Source of the DNA: Sporodiniella umbellata
Lineage: Eukaryota > Mucoromycota > Mucoromycetes > Mucorales > Rhizopodaceae
Reading direction: 5' to 3'
Assembly: GCA_025677835.1 (NCBI GenBank)
Contig: JAIXMR010000068.1
Span: forward strand, 62,001 to 126,000
DNA length: 64,000 nt
Below are positions 23,667 to 34,754 of the stretch, one piece after another. The translations under genes and the position numbers were made by a program. The notes under the pieces were generated by a model, which saw only the letters and a list, made by a program, of their open reading frames with translations, was not told the DNA's origin and ran no database searches. Every line of letters begins with the position of its first letter. Positions within the stretch are counted from its first letter, which is position 1.

Positions 23667-26291
23667 ATCAACAATAAATGGAAAAAGAAAGAAAACAAAA
23701 ACAAAATATGAACAACAAACAACAAATAATAACTGTAAAAAAAAAAAAAAAAAAAAAAAAAAGCAGTAAAATGAAAAGGTGATCTGATTTTAAACCATAG
23801 AGCCTTTTACAATTCTGCGGGGTTCAACACCTTTTTTGGATATCAAATAAGACAAACCTTTTGGTGGTTTTACAAAACAATTTAAAAAATAAGGGTTCAG
23901 CAATCCAACAGACAGTTATAGTAAAAGCCTCTCCTCATTTATTTTTATTTACCCAAGGTTAACGTTTCATATATTTGAAGACTCTTTGGTTCGGTATCTC
24001 AACCAAAATTAAACTTCCCCCCCTTTTACCCCCTCTTTTTGCTTTTTACCCTTGTGTCGCATAATTTCATCTATATTTTCAGGGTAAGGTTATATATAGT
24101 TTCCAACTATTTCATTGAATTTTTTTTTTTTTTTTTTGGTTTTATTCTAAGACTTTACCTTCATTTTTATATTATAAAAAGGTAGCTATATTGTTTTCAT
24201 TATTATTATTGTTTAAAGAAAAAGAAATGCTGTTGTAAAAATACTGTTTGTTTTATGCAAAAAATATTAATCTATTGGATTGATGCACTACAGGAAGGGT
24301 CTGTAATTGCTCTTTAAATTTGATTTTGTAAACTATAAAGGCTGCTACGTATAACACACTTTCGTCAAAGTACTAAATCTGTGTATCAAGAAAACGTATA
24401 GCCCTTATTCCAAAGAAAATTCTTTCTTTAAAGAAAGGAACTGTAATCGTAATATCCGTTTCAGCTTTTACTATAATAAAAAATAGTATCACTTTTTCGG
24501 TAGGTTTTAAGGATACTTCTGAGTACTTTTATATATATCTATATATATAAAACCTCCAAATCTTGCCAATCAGTAAGTTATTTTTTTAATCAAGAGCTGA
24601 AACACCAGCAAAAAAAAATAAAAACAAAAAAGTAAAGCACAAGTGTGTAATAAATACCAAGTGCGTTTTTACAGAAATTGCCTTTTTTTTACTATCAGGT
24701 TACATTGTAGTACAGGAAAAACAAAACACTCATTTTTTTTTAATGAAAGCATACAGCGAAAACGTAAAAATCAAATGACCTTGAATCCAAAACGAATACT
24801 ACATTAATAAAATAATATATCTCTTTATATAGCAACACATTTTCTTTTTGAAGAAATGAAAAGACCATGGCGGTTAAGCCAGATTGCCTTTAAAAATGAT
24901 ACTTATAGGTAGCACGTTTGACTTTACAATAGAGTTTTATCATAACAATGAGCGGTTTTTTATCTAGTAAAGCTGTAGAACAGGCAATACAGCGTTAGAT
25001 GCCTCAGAAAATCTTCCAAGCACCATTTGCAAATTTCCAACAGAGCTATCTAAATTCAGTCCACAATATGACTTTTTTTGGATTTACAAGCACGTTAGTT
25101 TTTAGGTGATGATCAAGTTGCGTTCTGGAGACACCTAATCCCCCCAAGTTTCTAAATAGCATATGTCTGATATATTTGGAAGCAAACTGCAAACGGAAAT
25201 CATTGTTGCGTTTGGATGCAAAGAAGCTCGGAAGATGCCACTTTATCTGCTTCCTGATAACATTTTTCGCCATTATCAAACAATACAAATTTTGATATCA
25301 AGCTCCTTTACGAATCGAGCTGTTCTTTTTGTTTCTTCAATACTTTCCAACATTCTGTTTACAGACACTTTATTTGTTGTATTAGGTACCTTGAAGAAGA
25401 ATCAATTCCTTCTCTGTAAACTCTTATTTTTATCTATCGATTCTTTGAAGTAGAATATTATTCTTCATTGTTAATTGCCCCTTTTACTTTACTTTGCTTT
25501 ATTTTATAATTACCTTTAGTTTGATCTACTTTACAAAATCTGGTGATCACTCAACGAACCTTTTTGTTTTCGTTTTTGCTCTTGTATTTAAATCTACAAG
25601 CAGATATAAATCCTTTTTTGTTTACTCCAAACACTCAAATCTCCAGGGTGCCAGAATCTACACCGTAACAAAAATACCTTGAAGACGTTTATCCATTGTA
25701 TTCACCGAAAAAAATAAAATACAAAGGTATTTTTGTGATGAATACGTAATTCAGGTTGCTTTGTTATGTCTTTAAGTAAATAAAATACTATTGCTTGTGA
25801 ATTTACTGTGTTTGTGTGTAATCTATATAGTATACTGACAAGTTGATATGAATCATACCTTTTACCTTTATTCTTCTTTTTGTTCCAAGGATATAATGCG
25901 ATGAAGCACCATCGTTCTAGGTTTAGCTCAATATAGTCTATGTAAACATTCTCTTTCAGTATTGTCTCTGATGTTTTACATAATATCATCATGTATTACC
26001 ATTGTTAGTACAATTCTAAACCGTTTATTACTTTATATACATAGACAACTATAGCTGAATCTAGGAATACTTTCTGTTGTATGCGCTTGTATGGTGATAT
26101 TTCTGCCCAGTCATTACACGCCAAGGTACAGCGCATTTTTTTGTTTTTGTTTTGGCAACCATTTTTACTGAAGTGATACCTGTTTTGGGTTAAAGGACAT
26201 TTAATTTTTTTCAAATGACAAAATTTACCTAAAAAAAATCGCTCCTTTTTGCTTTTGCTTTTTTTCTTGTGAAAATAACAATTTTGAAATT
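23667..26291. other. 2.6-kb gene-poor region containing a dispersed repeat
   Basis: No supported gene. ORFs near 25046-25288, 25702-25992 and 26005-26214 (all minus) have no recognisable domain. The repeat at 25391-25663, which recurs near 54.5 kb, is listed separately. Confidence 0.5.
25391..25663 (+). repeat. Dispersed repeat copy A (about 273 bp)
   Basis: Reading + here and - at 54371-54650, the two sequences align over their whole length. Shared blocks include CTTCTCTGTAAACTCTTATT, ATCTATCGATTCTTTGAAGT, TACCTTTAGTT, GGTCACTCAAC/GATCACTCAAC and TCTACAAGCAGATAT. Copy B has an extra 7-8 bp TTTTTATC duplication. Divergence looks moderate (tens of substitutions). It could be a solo LTR or another non-coding element. 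No terminal repeat or target duplication was identified. Confidence 0.75.
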
Positions 26292-27739
26292 ATGAATTCG
26301 CTCTCACAAGTAGATGAGCTAGTGAAAGAATATTTACTTGTAAATGTCCCCCTAAAAAAAAAAAGACACAAGAAAGAGAAAATAAACAATAGCTATAGTT
26401 TATTTATTGTTTGAATATCCAAAAATAAAAACAAAATAAAAACAAAATATGTTTATAGTTTCGTGGATTCATAAACACCTTTCGAGCTTTGGAAATAGAA
26501 ACAAAAACAGACAAAGATAAAGGATTTCAAGTAATTCAAAAAAAAAAAAAGAAAAACGCTTATTCAATCTATTCAAGAGGGATGCAAATAACTTAAATAC
26601 GCTTCAATACCATTTTTCTTGCCTTTTTTTTTTTTTTTTTTTTTGGGTTTATCAAAGGTAGATAGAATTATCGAGGAACTGTTGGGTTTTATTACCAACG
26701 GAGATATCCACGGTTTAGTGGAGTATTATCGATATCTTGACCTCCGCTTCTTTTCTCGTCTCGACAGTCGGTTTCAGCGCACAGTCAAGAAATTTGAGCT
26801 GTGTTTGCTGAGACACTATCTCGTTCACGCTATTCAGAACAAGAAGAAAGAAAAGGTGACTGAGTTCTTTGATATTTATGGATCTGATTTGCAAGGCAAA
26901 CAAGACTGGGTACCATGGTTTGGTAAGTTCTTTCCTATCCTCTCCCTTTAGACTGACATTTCATTTCAGCTCTTCCCTACATGAAAAACCCATCCAGTGA
27001 TCCAGCTTTTGAAACATTTTTTACCAAATATTGGGTGGATAATTATACCATTTCTCTACATAACTTTTTAGCTACTACTTTTCAAAACATGCGCAAGTAT
27101 TTTTTTTTTTTTTTAAAAATAAGACCTAGTTTCTTATTCCTCTCTATAGCGTTACCCAGCTTGTTATCTTTCAACCTAGACCGTCTTCAACGAAAATCGC
27201 AACAGACTGAAATTGAGGGTTTAAAGAGTACGGTTGAAACGCAGAAGGCCACATTAGAGGCAAGAGATAATGATATTGCCAAACTGAAACATCAAATCTC
27301 TGAAACCAAAAAAGAAATGACAGACGGTATGTCCTTTATTCGTCGAAGGGCAGCCAGTAGTACCTTGACAGATCCCATCTTGCCTATCCGTACACCCACT
27401 CGGTCTCACTCAACTTCTACAGTCAGTCGATCCAGTACTCAGACACCACGAGAAGAGCCTTTTTTGATTGTCGGCCAAGCCGATTTCTATGAACACGCTT
27501 CAGCCATCACGCATGCTAAATTCTCAAGCCAAGGAGATTATATTGCTAGTTGCGATATGGATCATACAGTCAAAATATGGAACTATAAAGACACTTCATC
27601 TGAATCGTTCAAAATCAAAAATAGCCCTGCTCATGTCTTGTCTCTCGAATGGGATGCGAGATCAGATAAATTTGTAACGATGTGTGAATAGGGGGGGGGG
27701 TGACTTGCTCAAATAACCTTTTATCGCTCACCTTAAACA

Positions 27740-27770
<31 letters not shown>

Positions 27771-28287
27771 GTATATATATATATATGAAAATAGCTCTAT
27801 TTAGGGACAGATACAGGTCTTATTCGTGTCTATAACATGGAATCTAAATCAGTTGTTCAAGAATTCTTGATGGACGAAACTTATCCTTGGTAAAACAAAA
27901 CCTAGGAAACACTAAAAGCCGTTCTCATCTTCTTTCTTCCATAGGATCCATCACATTACTTCTAGTCCAGTTGAGCCTGTTTTTATCTGTACAGGAGCAA
28001 ATAGTAAACTGATCTCAGATAGTAAAAGATCGACCACTTTGGTTGCCTGGAGTATGAAATCCATGTCGGCTTGTGTAAGTAATTTGAAGATAGCCCTCTA
28101 GTAGAGAGAATGGCCCACTTACCTACTTTCATAGGGTACCTATTGCTTTCAAGAGGAACAGGCTATTAACACAATCAATTTAAATCATAATGGCCAAATG
28201 TTGGTTGTAGGCCACGATGCTGGTTTGATGCAGATCTTTGGTAATCTTATCAATGTTTGGTTTCATAGGCTTTAATACTCTTTATTG

Positions 28288-28325
<38 letters not shown>

Positions 28326-28920
28326 TAGACGTTCGTTGTATGAAACCGATTATAGAGTGGAATGGAGGCCAACACTCCTCTTGTATGGCTCAATTTAGTT
28401 TTGACGAAAATTCTATTTATTCTGTAGACACGGCTGGAAAGGTATATAACCCCCTCAAATCTATAGTTTTCAAAAGACTTATACACACCAATAGCTCTCT
28501 CAATGGTCTATTCATAAACCAGGGGAATGCATTTCAAGCCGAAATCTTGATGGATTCCCGCCCGCCCCACTCATACCAGCTAATATCACCATGTCTTCCT
28601 CCTCCTCTGTCTCGTCCAAAATCAGCAAGCGGTCTTTCCGAGAAGGTGGCAAAGCACAATCTCTTCTGTTCAACTCGCCCCGCTCTCAGATGGTGACATT
28701 TAGTTCGGATATGGACTACGTGTTGTGTACTTCAGACCGGCATCTAGGTGCAATCCACAAGTTGTCTGAAACTAGTATCACAGCACCCTTACTCAAGATA
28801 GGCAATGAACCCACGCCTCATCAAAAGATTACAACCGTTGACTGGACCAATTCATCTAACGCATGTTTATTTGGTACAACCGATGGTACAGTCAAAGTGG
28901 TCTCGTTAATAAAGGCTTAG
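26292..28920 (+). CDS. WDR91: WDR91-like protein (coiled coil plus WD40; endosome/Rab7 pathway)
   Basis: In animals WDR91 is a Rab7 effector that restrains endosomal PI3-kinase during endosome conversion. Ten exons join in phase to 633 aa: 26292-26339, 26459-26530, 26658-26922, 26970-27092, 27150-27683, 27805-27889, 27945-28074, 28135-28240, 28329-28441 and 28495-28920. Seen: N-terminal VDELVKEYLL, FRGFINTFRALEIE and TDKDKGF, a helical domain with FFSRLDSRF and YWVDNYTISLHNFLATTFQNM, a coiled coil (about residues 180-226), a Ser/Thr-rich linker, then WD40 repeats starting at the FLIVGQ motif. The intron after exon 4 needs a GC-AG donor (GCAAGT) to keep the frame. The exon 5 donor (GTGAAT) is the least certain. 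Intron 8 holds a 35-A run. Confidence 0.87.
27741..27786. repeat. CT and AT microsatellites inside a WDR91 intron
   Basis: About 13 CT units (27741-27766) run into an AT/GT-AT tract (27767-27786), all within the intron between exons 5 and 6 of the WDR91-like gene. Confidence 0.9.
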
Positions 28921-30102
28921 CTGATCCCGTCTGCTCAGGTTATAAGCATCTAACTTTTGGCCTACTTCAATTTGAAGTGCCGTTTCTTGATCCATCAGAT
29001 GAACCACTTCTTCATCGCACCATACAATCAATTCCGCAATCCTTTGACGTACTTCCCAAAGATATTTTTGCATAGGCGAATATTGAGCTCCCGTATCATC
29101 CTTTTCATCTTTGTATCTATTGTTTTGTTTAACAAAGTCTTGACTTAAAAAAAAAAAAAAAACACACGTGTTGACTTACTCTGTAGGAGATGGAATACGG
29201 GGCAAGTCAGGGTAAAGTTCGCGTGCTTTGATAAGGCAGTCATAAGCCATGTTGGGAAAATATACTTTGCCTTCTCCCATCATATGCTCTCGGGTAGGCG
29301 AAGACCTCAATTCAAGAATAGCTTCTAATACTGAACTGTCAGCTTCTTTTAGCAAACCCTTGACCATCTCTAGATTTTCCATTCCTTCCGATTTCTAGAG
29401 GTTTGGTTAGACACACAATATTTTATAGACTCAATGAACGCACAAACCTTTTTAGCGTCTTCTTTGGATGTTTCGTAATTTTTCTTAAGCGACTCTTGTT
29501 TAGGAAAATCACCTTCCTATAGATTGCTCGTAAACAAAAGATGATCAGTCGCTCTCTATCCTGCTTACGCTGTCCAGCAGTTCAGTAAGGTCTTCACGAT
29601 AATTTGTCAACGTCCTCTGATCTACAGAATATTTCTCGTTCTCTACTTCCACTTTACGTACTTTTTCTTCTTCGATTTTTACTCTAGCTTCTGTTTCTTT
29701 CAAAATCTCATGGGACTTTTTGATACCCTTCTGAGTACGATCTTTCTCTTCCGCCAAAGAACACTATAGGAAAATGACATCAATTTTAAACTCATTTTTT
29801 TTTTTTTTTTTTTTTTTACTGTCAATTTCAAAAGAGCCCATTGAAGTGTCCAAGAGTTGATATTCACCCATTCAGTTTCCCACATTTTTCTGTTTAAAAA
29901 ATAGTTATAAATCATCTTTAGATCAAGAAGAAACTTGATTTTCGTAGATATCGTACACTTTAGCAACTGCCTCAGTCCATTCAAGATCCACAGGATCTTT
30001 TTCAAGCTGAAGCTTCTTTAAAATCAAAAGATTTTCAAGATAAGGCTTTTCAACATGAGCCAAATTGGCTACAGCAAGTACGAGTTCGTTGATTTTAGAC
30101 AT
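28906..30102 (-). CDS. Unrecognised coiled-coil protein, about 318 aa
   Basis: I do not recognise this family. A chain of exons with good splice sites joins in phase: 29959-30102, 29820-29915, 29569-29763, 29448-29516, 29180-29394 and 28906-29143. The N-terminus (MSKINELVLAVANLAHVEK) and EWVNINSWTLQWALLKL are amphipathic. Then comes a long Glu/Lys coiled coil (AEEKDRTQKGIKKSHEILK and onward), a short helical domain (LEMVKGLLKEADSSVLEAI, REHMMGEGKVYFPNMAYDC) and a C-terminal helix (YLWEVRQRIAELIVWCDEE). The size and pattern would suit a structural subunit of a cytoskeletal or kinetochore complex, but that is speculation. The first intron (43 nt) is the weakest link. Its last codons overlap the convergent WDR91 coding sequence by 15 bp. 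Confidence 0.65.
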
Positions 30103-30353
30103 TGGAAAGTTCTTTTTTTTTTTTTTTGAAAGGGAAAGAAAAGAAAAAGGAAAATTGTACTTTTTTTTTTTTTTTCCAGTTTACCGCTTTTTTATTATTT
30201 CTAGTTGCTTCCCGCATTTGCAGAAAAAAACCTTCTAAATTTGTGAAACCTTGAAATAAGAGTAATCACATGATAAATGTGCGTCTACATTCACCAAAAA
30301 ATCTTCAAATCTATGTAAGAGGTTTAGAGAAATACCAGAAAAAAGACTAGTGT

Positions 30354-31696
30354 TTACATGTTTTTTTTTTGTTCTTGTTGGATAATGTAAGAATAAATAA
30401 AGTCCTTTTTGAATTGCTCTGTTTGTACATCGTATGCACTAAAATCAATGGGATTTCGATTGCCCAACTTTGACACTTTTTCATTATAATAGTGATAGAC
30501 CGGCCGATCCAAAAAAAGACCCAACGATGGAGCTTTGGGAATATTGATCTTTTCAGAGCCAAAGGACCTGCCAATAAGCCCAAGAGATGCTCCTGTATAA
30601 ACACATAGCATGGCCATAGCTTTTTAAAAATAAGTTCCCCTTCTCTTTGGTTGGTTCTTACATATCATTTTTCGGATTTGATGAAGCATAAAAGAGCTAC
30701 CATGAAGTTTGATGGTTACCCATTCCATTTTGTCGATTACTTTTGGCTCGCTTACCTAAATACAGCTATAGTAAATGTGGAATAAATAAACGATAACCTA
30801 ACATCATACCGATATATCTTTCAAATATCTTTTGGATCCCCTTCCTAAAAGACCTTTAGCAACGGTATAGTTGTGAAAATCATGAGTGCCCACAAACATT
30901 GACATGGCTTCTTTGAAACGCTCGAGAGGCTGAGACCCCACTCGATACTGCTCAAGTATAGCAGAGTCTTCGGGTGTTGCATAGCGTGTGATGGTGGAGT
31001 CGTTTGTAAGTATTTTGATATCCCTATCAGACTCGGCCAGATTTTTTAATAGCACGGGCTGTTTTCTCTGCCTTAATGTATAGGTTGGCATAAGATACTC
31101 ATACATTCTTGAATCACACTGGTTTTTGGCATGGAATCCTTTAGCTGTCTTGTGATAACCTAGCAAACGGTCAGTCTATTCTGTCTATAAATAAAGAAGC
31201 TTACCCCATATCCGGATATCCTTAGGTAACACATCATTTAGTTTCTTGACTAACTCGGGCTGTTCGAGTATCTTCAAAGAAATAACATTATAGGCAGCAT
31301 GAACACCTCGGTCGGTTCTAGCACATCGATTCCATTGAACTTTTTTGGGATCTGTAGAATTCAACTCAGATATAGCCCCTATTTTACACAAAGCTTCAAA
31401 TAACTCGCTTTCTATTGTACAAGCCCCTGGGTTGCTTTATATATGTGTATATATAAATGAAAAGTTTCGCAAAAAAAAAAAAGTTTACTATTTTATTTTG
31501 TTTTGTTACTTTTGTTATCCATTTACAACTGCATTCCTTGATAATTCGCACCGTTAAAACCTAGCACCAGAGCTGCTTTTATTTTATTTTTTCGGATCTC
31601 TTCACCATCTATAGATTGACAAAATCTTCTCAACCCAATGCCTTTGACTTTAAAATGCCTAAAAAGACAATGAGCTGATAAAACCAAGTTTCTCAT
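30354..31696 (-). CDS. PUS1: tRNA pseudouridine synthase, Pus1/TruA family
   Basis: Isomerises uridines in tRNAs and other RNAs. Five exons join in phase: 31527-31696, 31205-31434, 30810-31159, 30662-30755 and 30354-30619, 369 aa. Seen: an Arg-rich N-terminus lacking acidic residues (residues 1-27) that could be a mitochondrial presequence, [15 protein letters not shown], and the catalytic motif [15 protein letters not shown] with the essential Asp near residue 98. [39 protein letters not shown] and a C-terminal [10 protein letters not shown] tail follow. All are TruA-family landmarks in the right order. The start ATG at 31696 is the first in-frame Met. A shorter form starting nearer KAALVLG would lack the presequence, so dual nuclear/mitochondrial products are possible. 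Confidence 0.93.
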
Positions 31697-31940
31697 GTTG
31701 CAATTCAGAAAGAGTCAAAAAAAAAAAAAAAAAAAAAAGAACCAAGATCGTTTTGACAGCTCTACGTTATATAACTCAGCTTCAAAAAGTAGTATGCTGA
31801 AACTGAGAGCCACAACTTTTTGACTGTCCTGATAAACCTTGGTTAAAAAAGAGCTCAAATGCCAAAATGTCCTTAGATAGATACAATGTTTTTATATGGC
31901 AAAAATTTAGTACTGGGTTAATGTCTGTATCCTTCATAAT

Positions 31941-31976
<36 letters not shown>

Positions 31977-32769
31977 AGGAGAGGACAAAGGGAGTGTTCA
32001 ATTACCGGTTTGATGAGCTAGATTTGTTTAGACCATGTCTCTACTACATCGCAAAGAACCGTATGACGTACTTTAAAAACAGTTGATAAAATACAACAGT
32101 CTAACTGCAGGGCCAGTTTAATAGACTTCATGCGTTGCTTTTGCTTCCAGATGCTTGGTTTTTTTTTGTTTTTCGCTTTTTGGCTATAGAATGCTCAAAT
32201 TCAAGACAAAAAGATCTGTTGCGTTAAGGTTTTGTACATTAGATAGACAACCTTTGTATGAGCTTAATGTGCTGTGTATTGGCTCACAGAATTTAGCAAC
32301 AGTCAGCAAATTATACACACATAAACTAAATTGTATTATAGATTGTTTAGCTTCTTGACTAAAAAGACTAGAAGTAAGTACATTGGTAGTCTAGAAATGT
32401 AAGAGACTTACTCGCCGTGACCTGGCTTAGAAGTTTTATGTGTTTTATGTGTTTTTATTCCTCATCTTCACGAAGACTGTTGCCAGGAGTACACGCTTTC
32501 AGTAGTCAGCTCTAACTTTTTACTCGTTTTCCGTTAAGCATAATAGCACTCTTGATTATTACTTGCAAAGGTCATTACTTTCTATTCTATGCTATACTTT
32601 AAATTTATCAGTGTTTTTGAGATCCCGGTAGGCAACATATATACTAAGAGCTCTGGCCAGATTACATACATATAATCAGCAATCTTAAAATACAAGGCCG
32701 TTAGGATTGCTATGGACATGTAATCACAAAAATAAAAAAAAATAAAAAAGCCTGTCTGATTCCTTAATT
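31697..32769. other. Intergenic region
   Basis: No supported gene. It contains an A run of about 32 at 31942-31973 and another near 31718-31738. It separates PUS1 from the Gag-like cluster. Confidence 0.5.
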
Positions 32770-33080
32770 GTTTCCAAGTCGTTTTTGTTCGGTCTTGGTT
32801 TTTGTGGATTTTCAATAGTCAGGTGTTCTTTGGTGCAGTCAGCAGCCCCAGACCAAGATATATGAGGATTTTTATCTCAGGTATTGTAGAAACACTACGG
32901 CTGACTTGTTTCCAAATAGAGAGGTAGTAAATGATACCAGTTCTCATCGACTATTAAACCATGAGATAGTAAAACACATTTAAAGCAGTTGCAAAACTCT
33001 GATACACATGTAAAGATAAGTTTTATTGATTCACAATGTTGATTTTGTTTAAAGAAAAGGTGAACTATCATGTACACGAA
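32770..33080 (-). pseudogene. Decayed Gag-like gene copy 1
   Basis: Fragments in two frames on the minus strand match the conserved core of the intact copies at 33918-34754 and 36332-37078. They are VSEFCNCFKCVLLSHGL, VDENWYHLLPLYLETSQ and, in another frame, NPHISWSGAAD. Frameshifts and stops separate them. Only the core of the domain is recognisable. Confidence 0.75.
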
Positions 33081-33917
33081 AAAAGGACTTGAGAGAGACT
33101 AAAGTAGAAGTAGTGTCATGAAAAAAAACTTTTAAAGCTTTTCGAAATAGCATATGTTTCCTCGGCAGCTTTTTTCAACTTTTATGGTTTTAGACTTTCT
33201 TTATTTCTTGCTTTATAAAAAAAAAGACAATAAATTTTTTTTTGAGATCCATTATAGCTCAGTATGTTTACTTCTCTGTAGAACTTAAAAGTAAACTCAC
33301 TCCTTTCTGCAGGTAATCGAACTTTTTCATCACTTGGAAATTTAATGAGCACACACATATCATGTTGAATTGGCTATGTTTGAGAGGGAAATCAATGTTG
33401 TCAATAACTTTACATTGCGTCTCAGAACATTTTCGGTTTAGCAAGAAAGTTATGGTCACCACGAAAGACTTATCAAAGCTTTGTAGATACTTAGCCGAAG
33501 AAAAGGGAAAACTGTTGGGCGGTTACATTTCGTTTTATATTAAACCCTAGACTTTGAGACCAGCTATTTCAAGTCTCGAGATAATACCAGAAATTCAATC
33601 ATTGGTCTATTCCTATATGTCAGCATGTTTTGATATTTTTTCGCTGTCGCTAATTGTAACATACCGGTAGGCTTTTATTCATTGTATTGAATCTACAAAC
33701 GCTAAGGGAATTATACGTTAGATGTTATGGATAAAGCCTCTTGGGAGTAAGCTTCATACAGAGAAGGGGGTGGTACCCGATTTTAGTAACAATGAGTGTC
33801 CTTCATATTAAAGCTTTTATTATAAACTTTTGTTTTTATTCAATATGCTTGGCATAAGAAATAAATATGTGAACAAAGAAAGAAAATGAGTGCTCCTCTT
33901 GTCTGTTGAATAAAAAT
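33081..33917. other. Spacer inside the Gag-like cluster
   Basis: About 840 bp without a supported gene. The small ORFs at 33268-33462 (-) and 33362-33550 (+) overlap each other and show no domain. Confidence 0.45.
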
Positions 33918-34754
33918 TCATTCTTCTCCAAGGTTTACAGACAAATCTTGCTTCTTAATTAGAGCATCAAAACGCTCGAGTTCATTTGCGTATAATTTAG
34001 CTGCTATATCTCTGCATTGTTCGTTTAGTTTTTTTAGAATTGATGTGCTTGCTGTAGCACTTTTCTCACTATAATCCGATAAAGCTCTTATTAGAGTATA
34101 AATATACATAGGAGTAATACCGTGAGAGTGGTTTAAATTATAGATACTAAGCTGGTTTTGTAAAAGATTAAGATAGTTCTCCTCTACATTACTAACTATA
34201 TTATCGTCTAAGTCATCCTGAGCTGTATTTTTTTTCCGAGAAACTCCGATAGCGTAGTGCTCTTTAATACGTGAAGCAGCTACAGACCAATCAATACGAG
34301 GGTCAGTAGGCCAACTGACGCAATACCACTTCATCTGACTTGGTTGCAGGCAAAGAGGTAATAGGCGATACCAGACTTTGTCGATATCTAGACCATGAGC
34401 TAATAAAACGCGTTCGAGGTGATCGCAAAACTCTGTCGCAGTTGAATATACGTGCTTGAATGGATCCACTACTTTATCATATTGCTGAAAAAAAGGTAAA
34501 TCTTTTGGTACAGAGAAATTCAAATCAAAAGAGGATGCTGCGTCTTTCATCATAGAATCTAAAGAAGCTCTACATGATTCAACTACATCCACTGCTTTTT
34601 GGTAGCTTATTATGTTGTCATTGCGTTCTGACTTAGTTTGGTTTGAAAGTGATAGTCGCCAACCGATATCGAACAGCCTCTGCGTTAGTTTATTAATATC
34701 TTGATAGACTTTAGAAGTATCAAAGCTTTTCATAAATAATTCCGAAGCAGACAT
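33918..34754 (-). CDS. Retrotransposon Gag-domain-like protein A, 278 aa
   Basis: Intact single-exon ORF. The central part (about residues 85-170) has the pattern of the Gag capsid-like domain of LTR retrotransposons: FCDHLERVLLAHGLDIDKVW, YRLLPLCLQPSQ, WPTDPRIDWSVAASRI and KEHYA, i.e. F..hhE.hh...h....W...LPhhL......W. It shares this core with protein B at 36332-37078 and with two decayed copies nearby. No zinc knuckle, protease or reverse transcriptase is seen near it. The flanking regions are helical and polar. Either it is a host gene family derived from Gag, or these are non-autonomous element remnants. The intact length with two independent open copies favours the first. Confidence 0.7.
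   Translation of the reverse strand: MSASELFMKSFDTSKVYQDINKLTQRLFDIGWRLSLSNQTKSERNDNIISYQKAVDVVESCRASLDSMMKDAASSFDLNFSVPKDLPFFQQYDKVVDPFKHVYSTATEFCDHLERVLLAHGLDIDKVWYRLLPLCLQPSQMKWYCVSWPTDPRIDWSVAASRIKEHYAIGVSRKKNTAQDDLDDNIVSNVEENYLNLLQNQLSIYNLNHSHGITPMYIYTLIRALSDYSEKSATASTSILKKLNEQCRDIAAKLYANELERFDALIKKQDLSVNLGEE

Noticed and set aside
25702..26214. Two adjacent minus-strand ORFs (96 and 69 aa)
   Set aside because: No domain recognised. They could be remnants of an element near the dispersed repeat, but nothing in them shows this.
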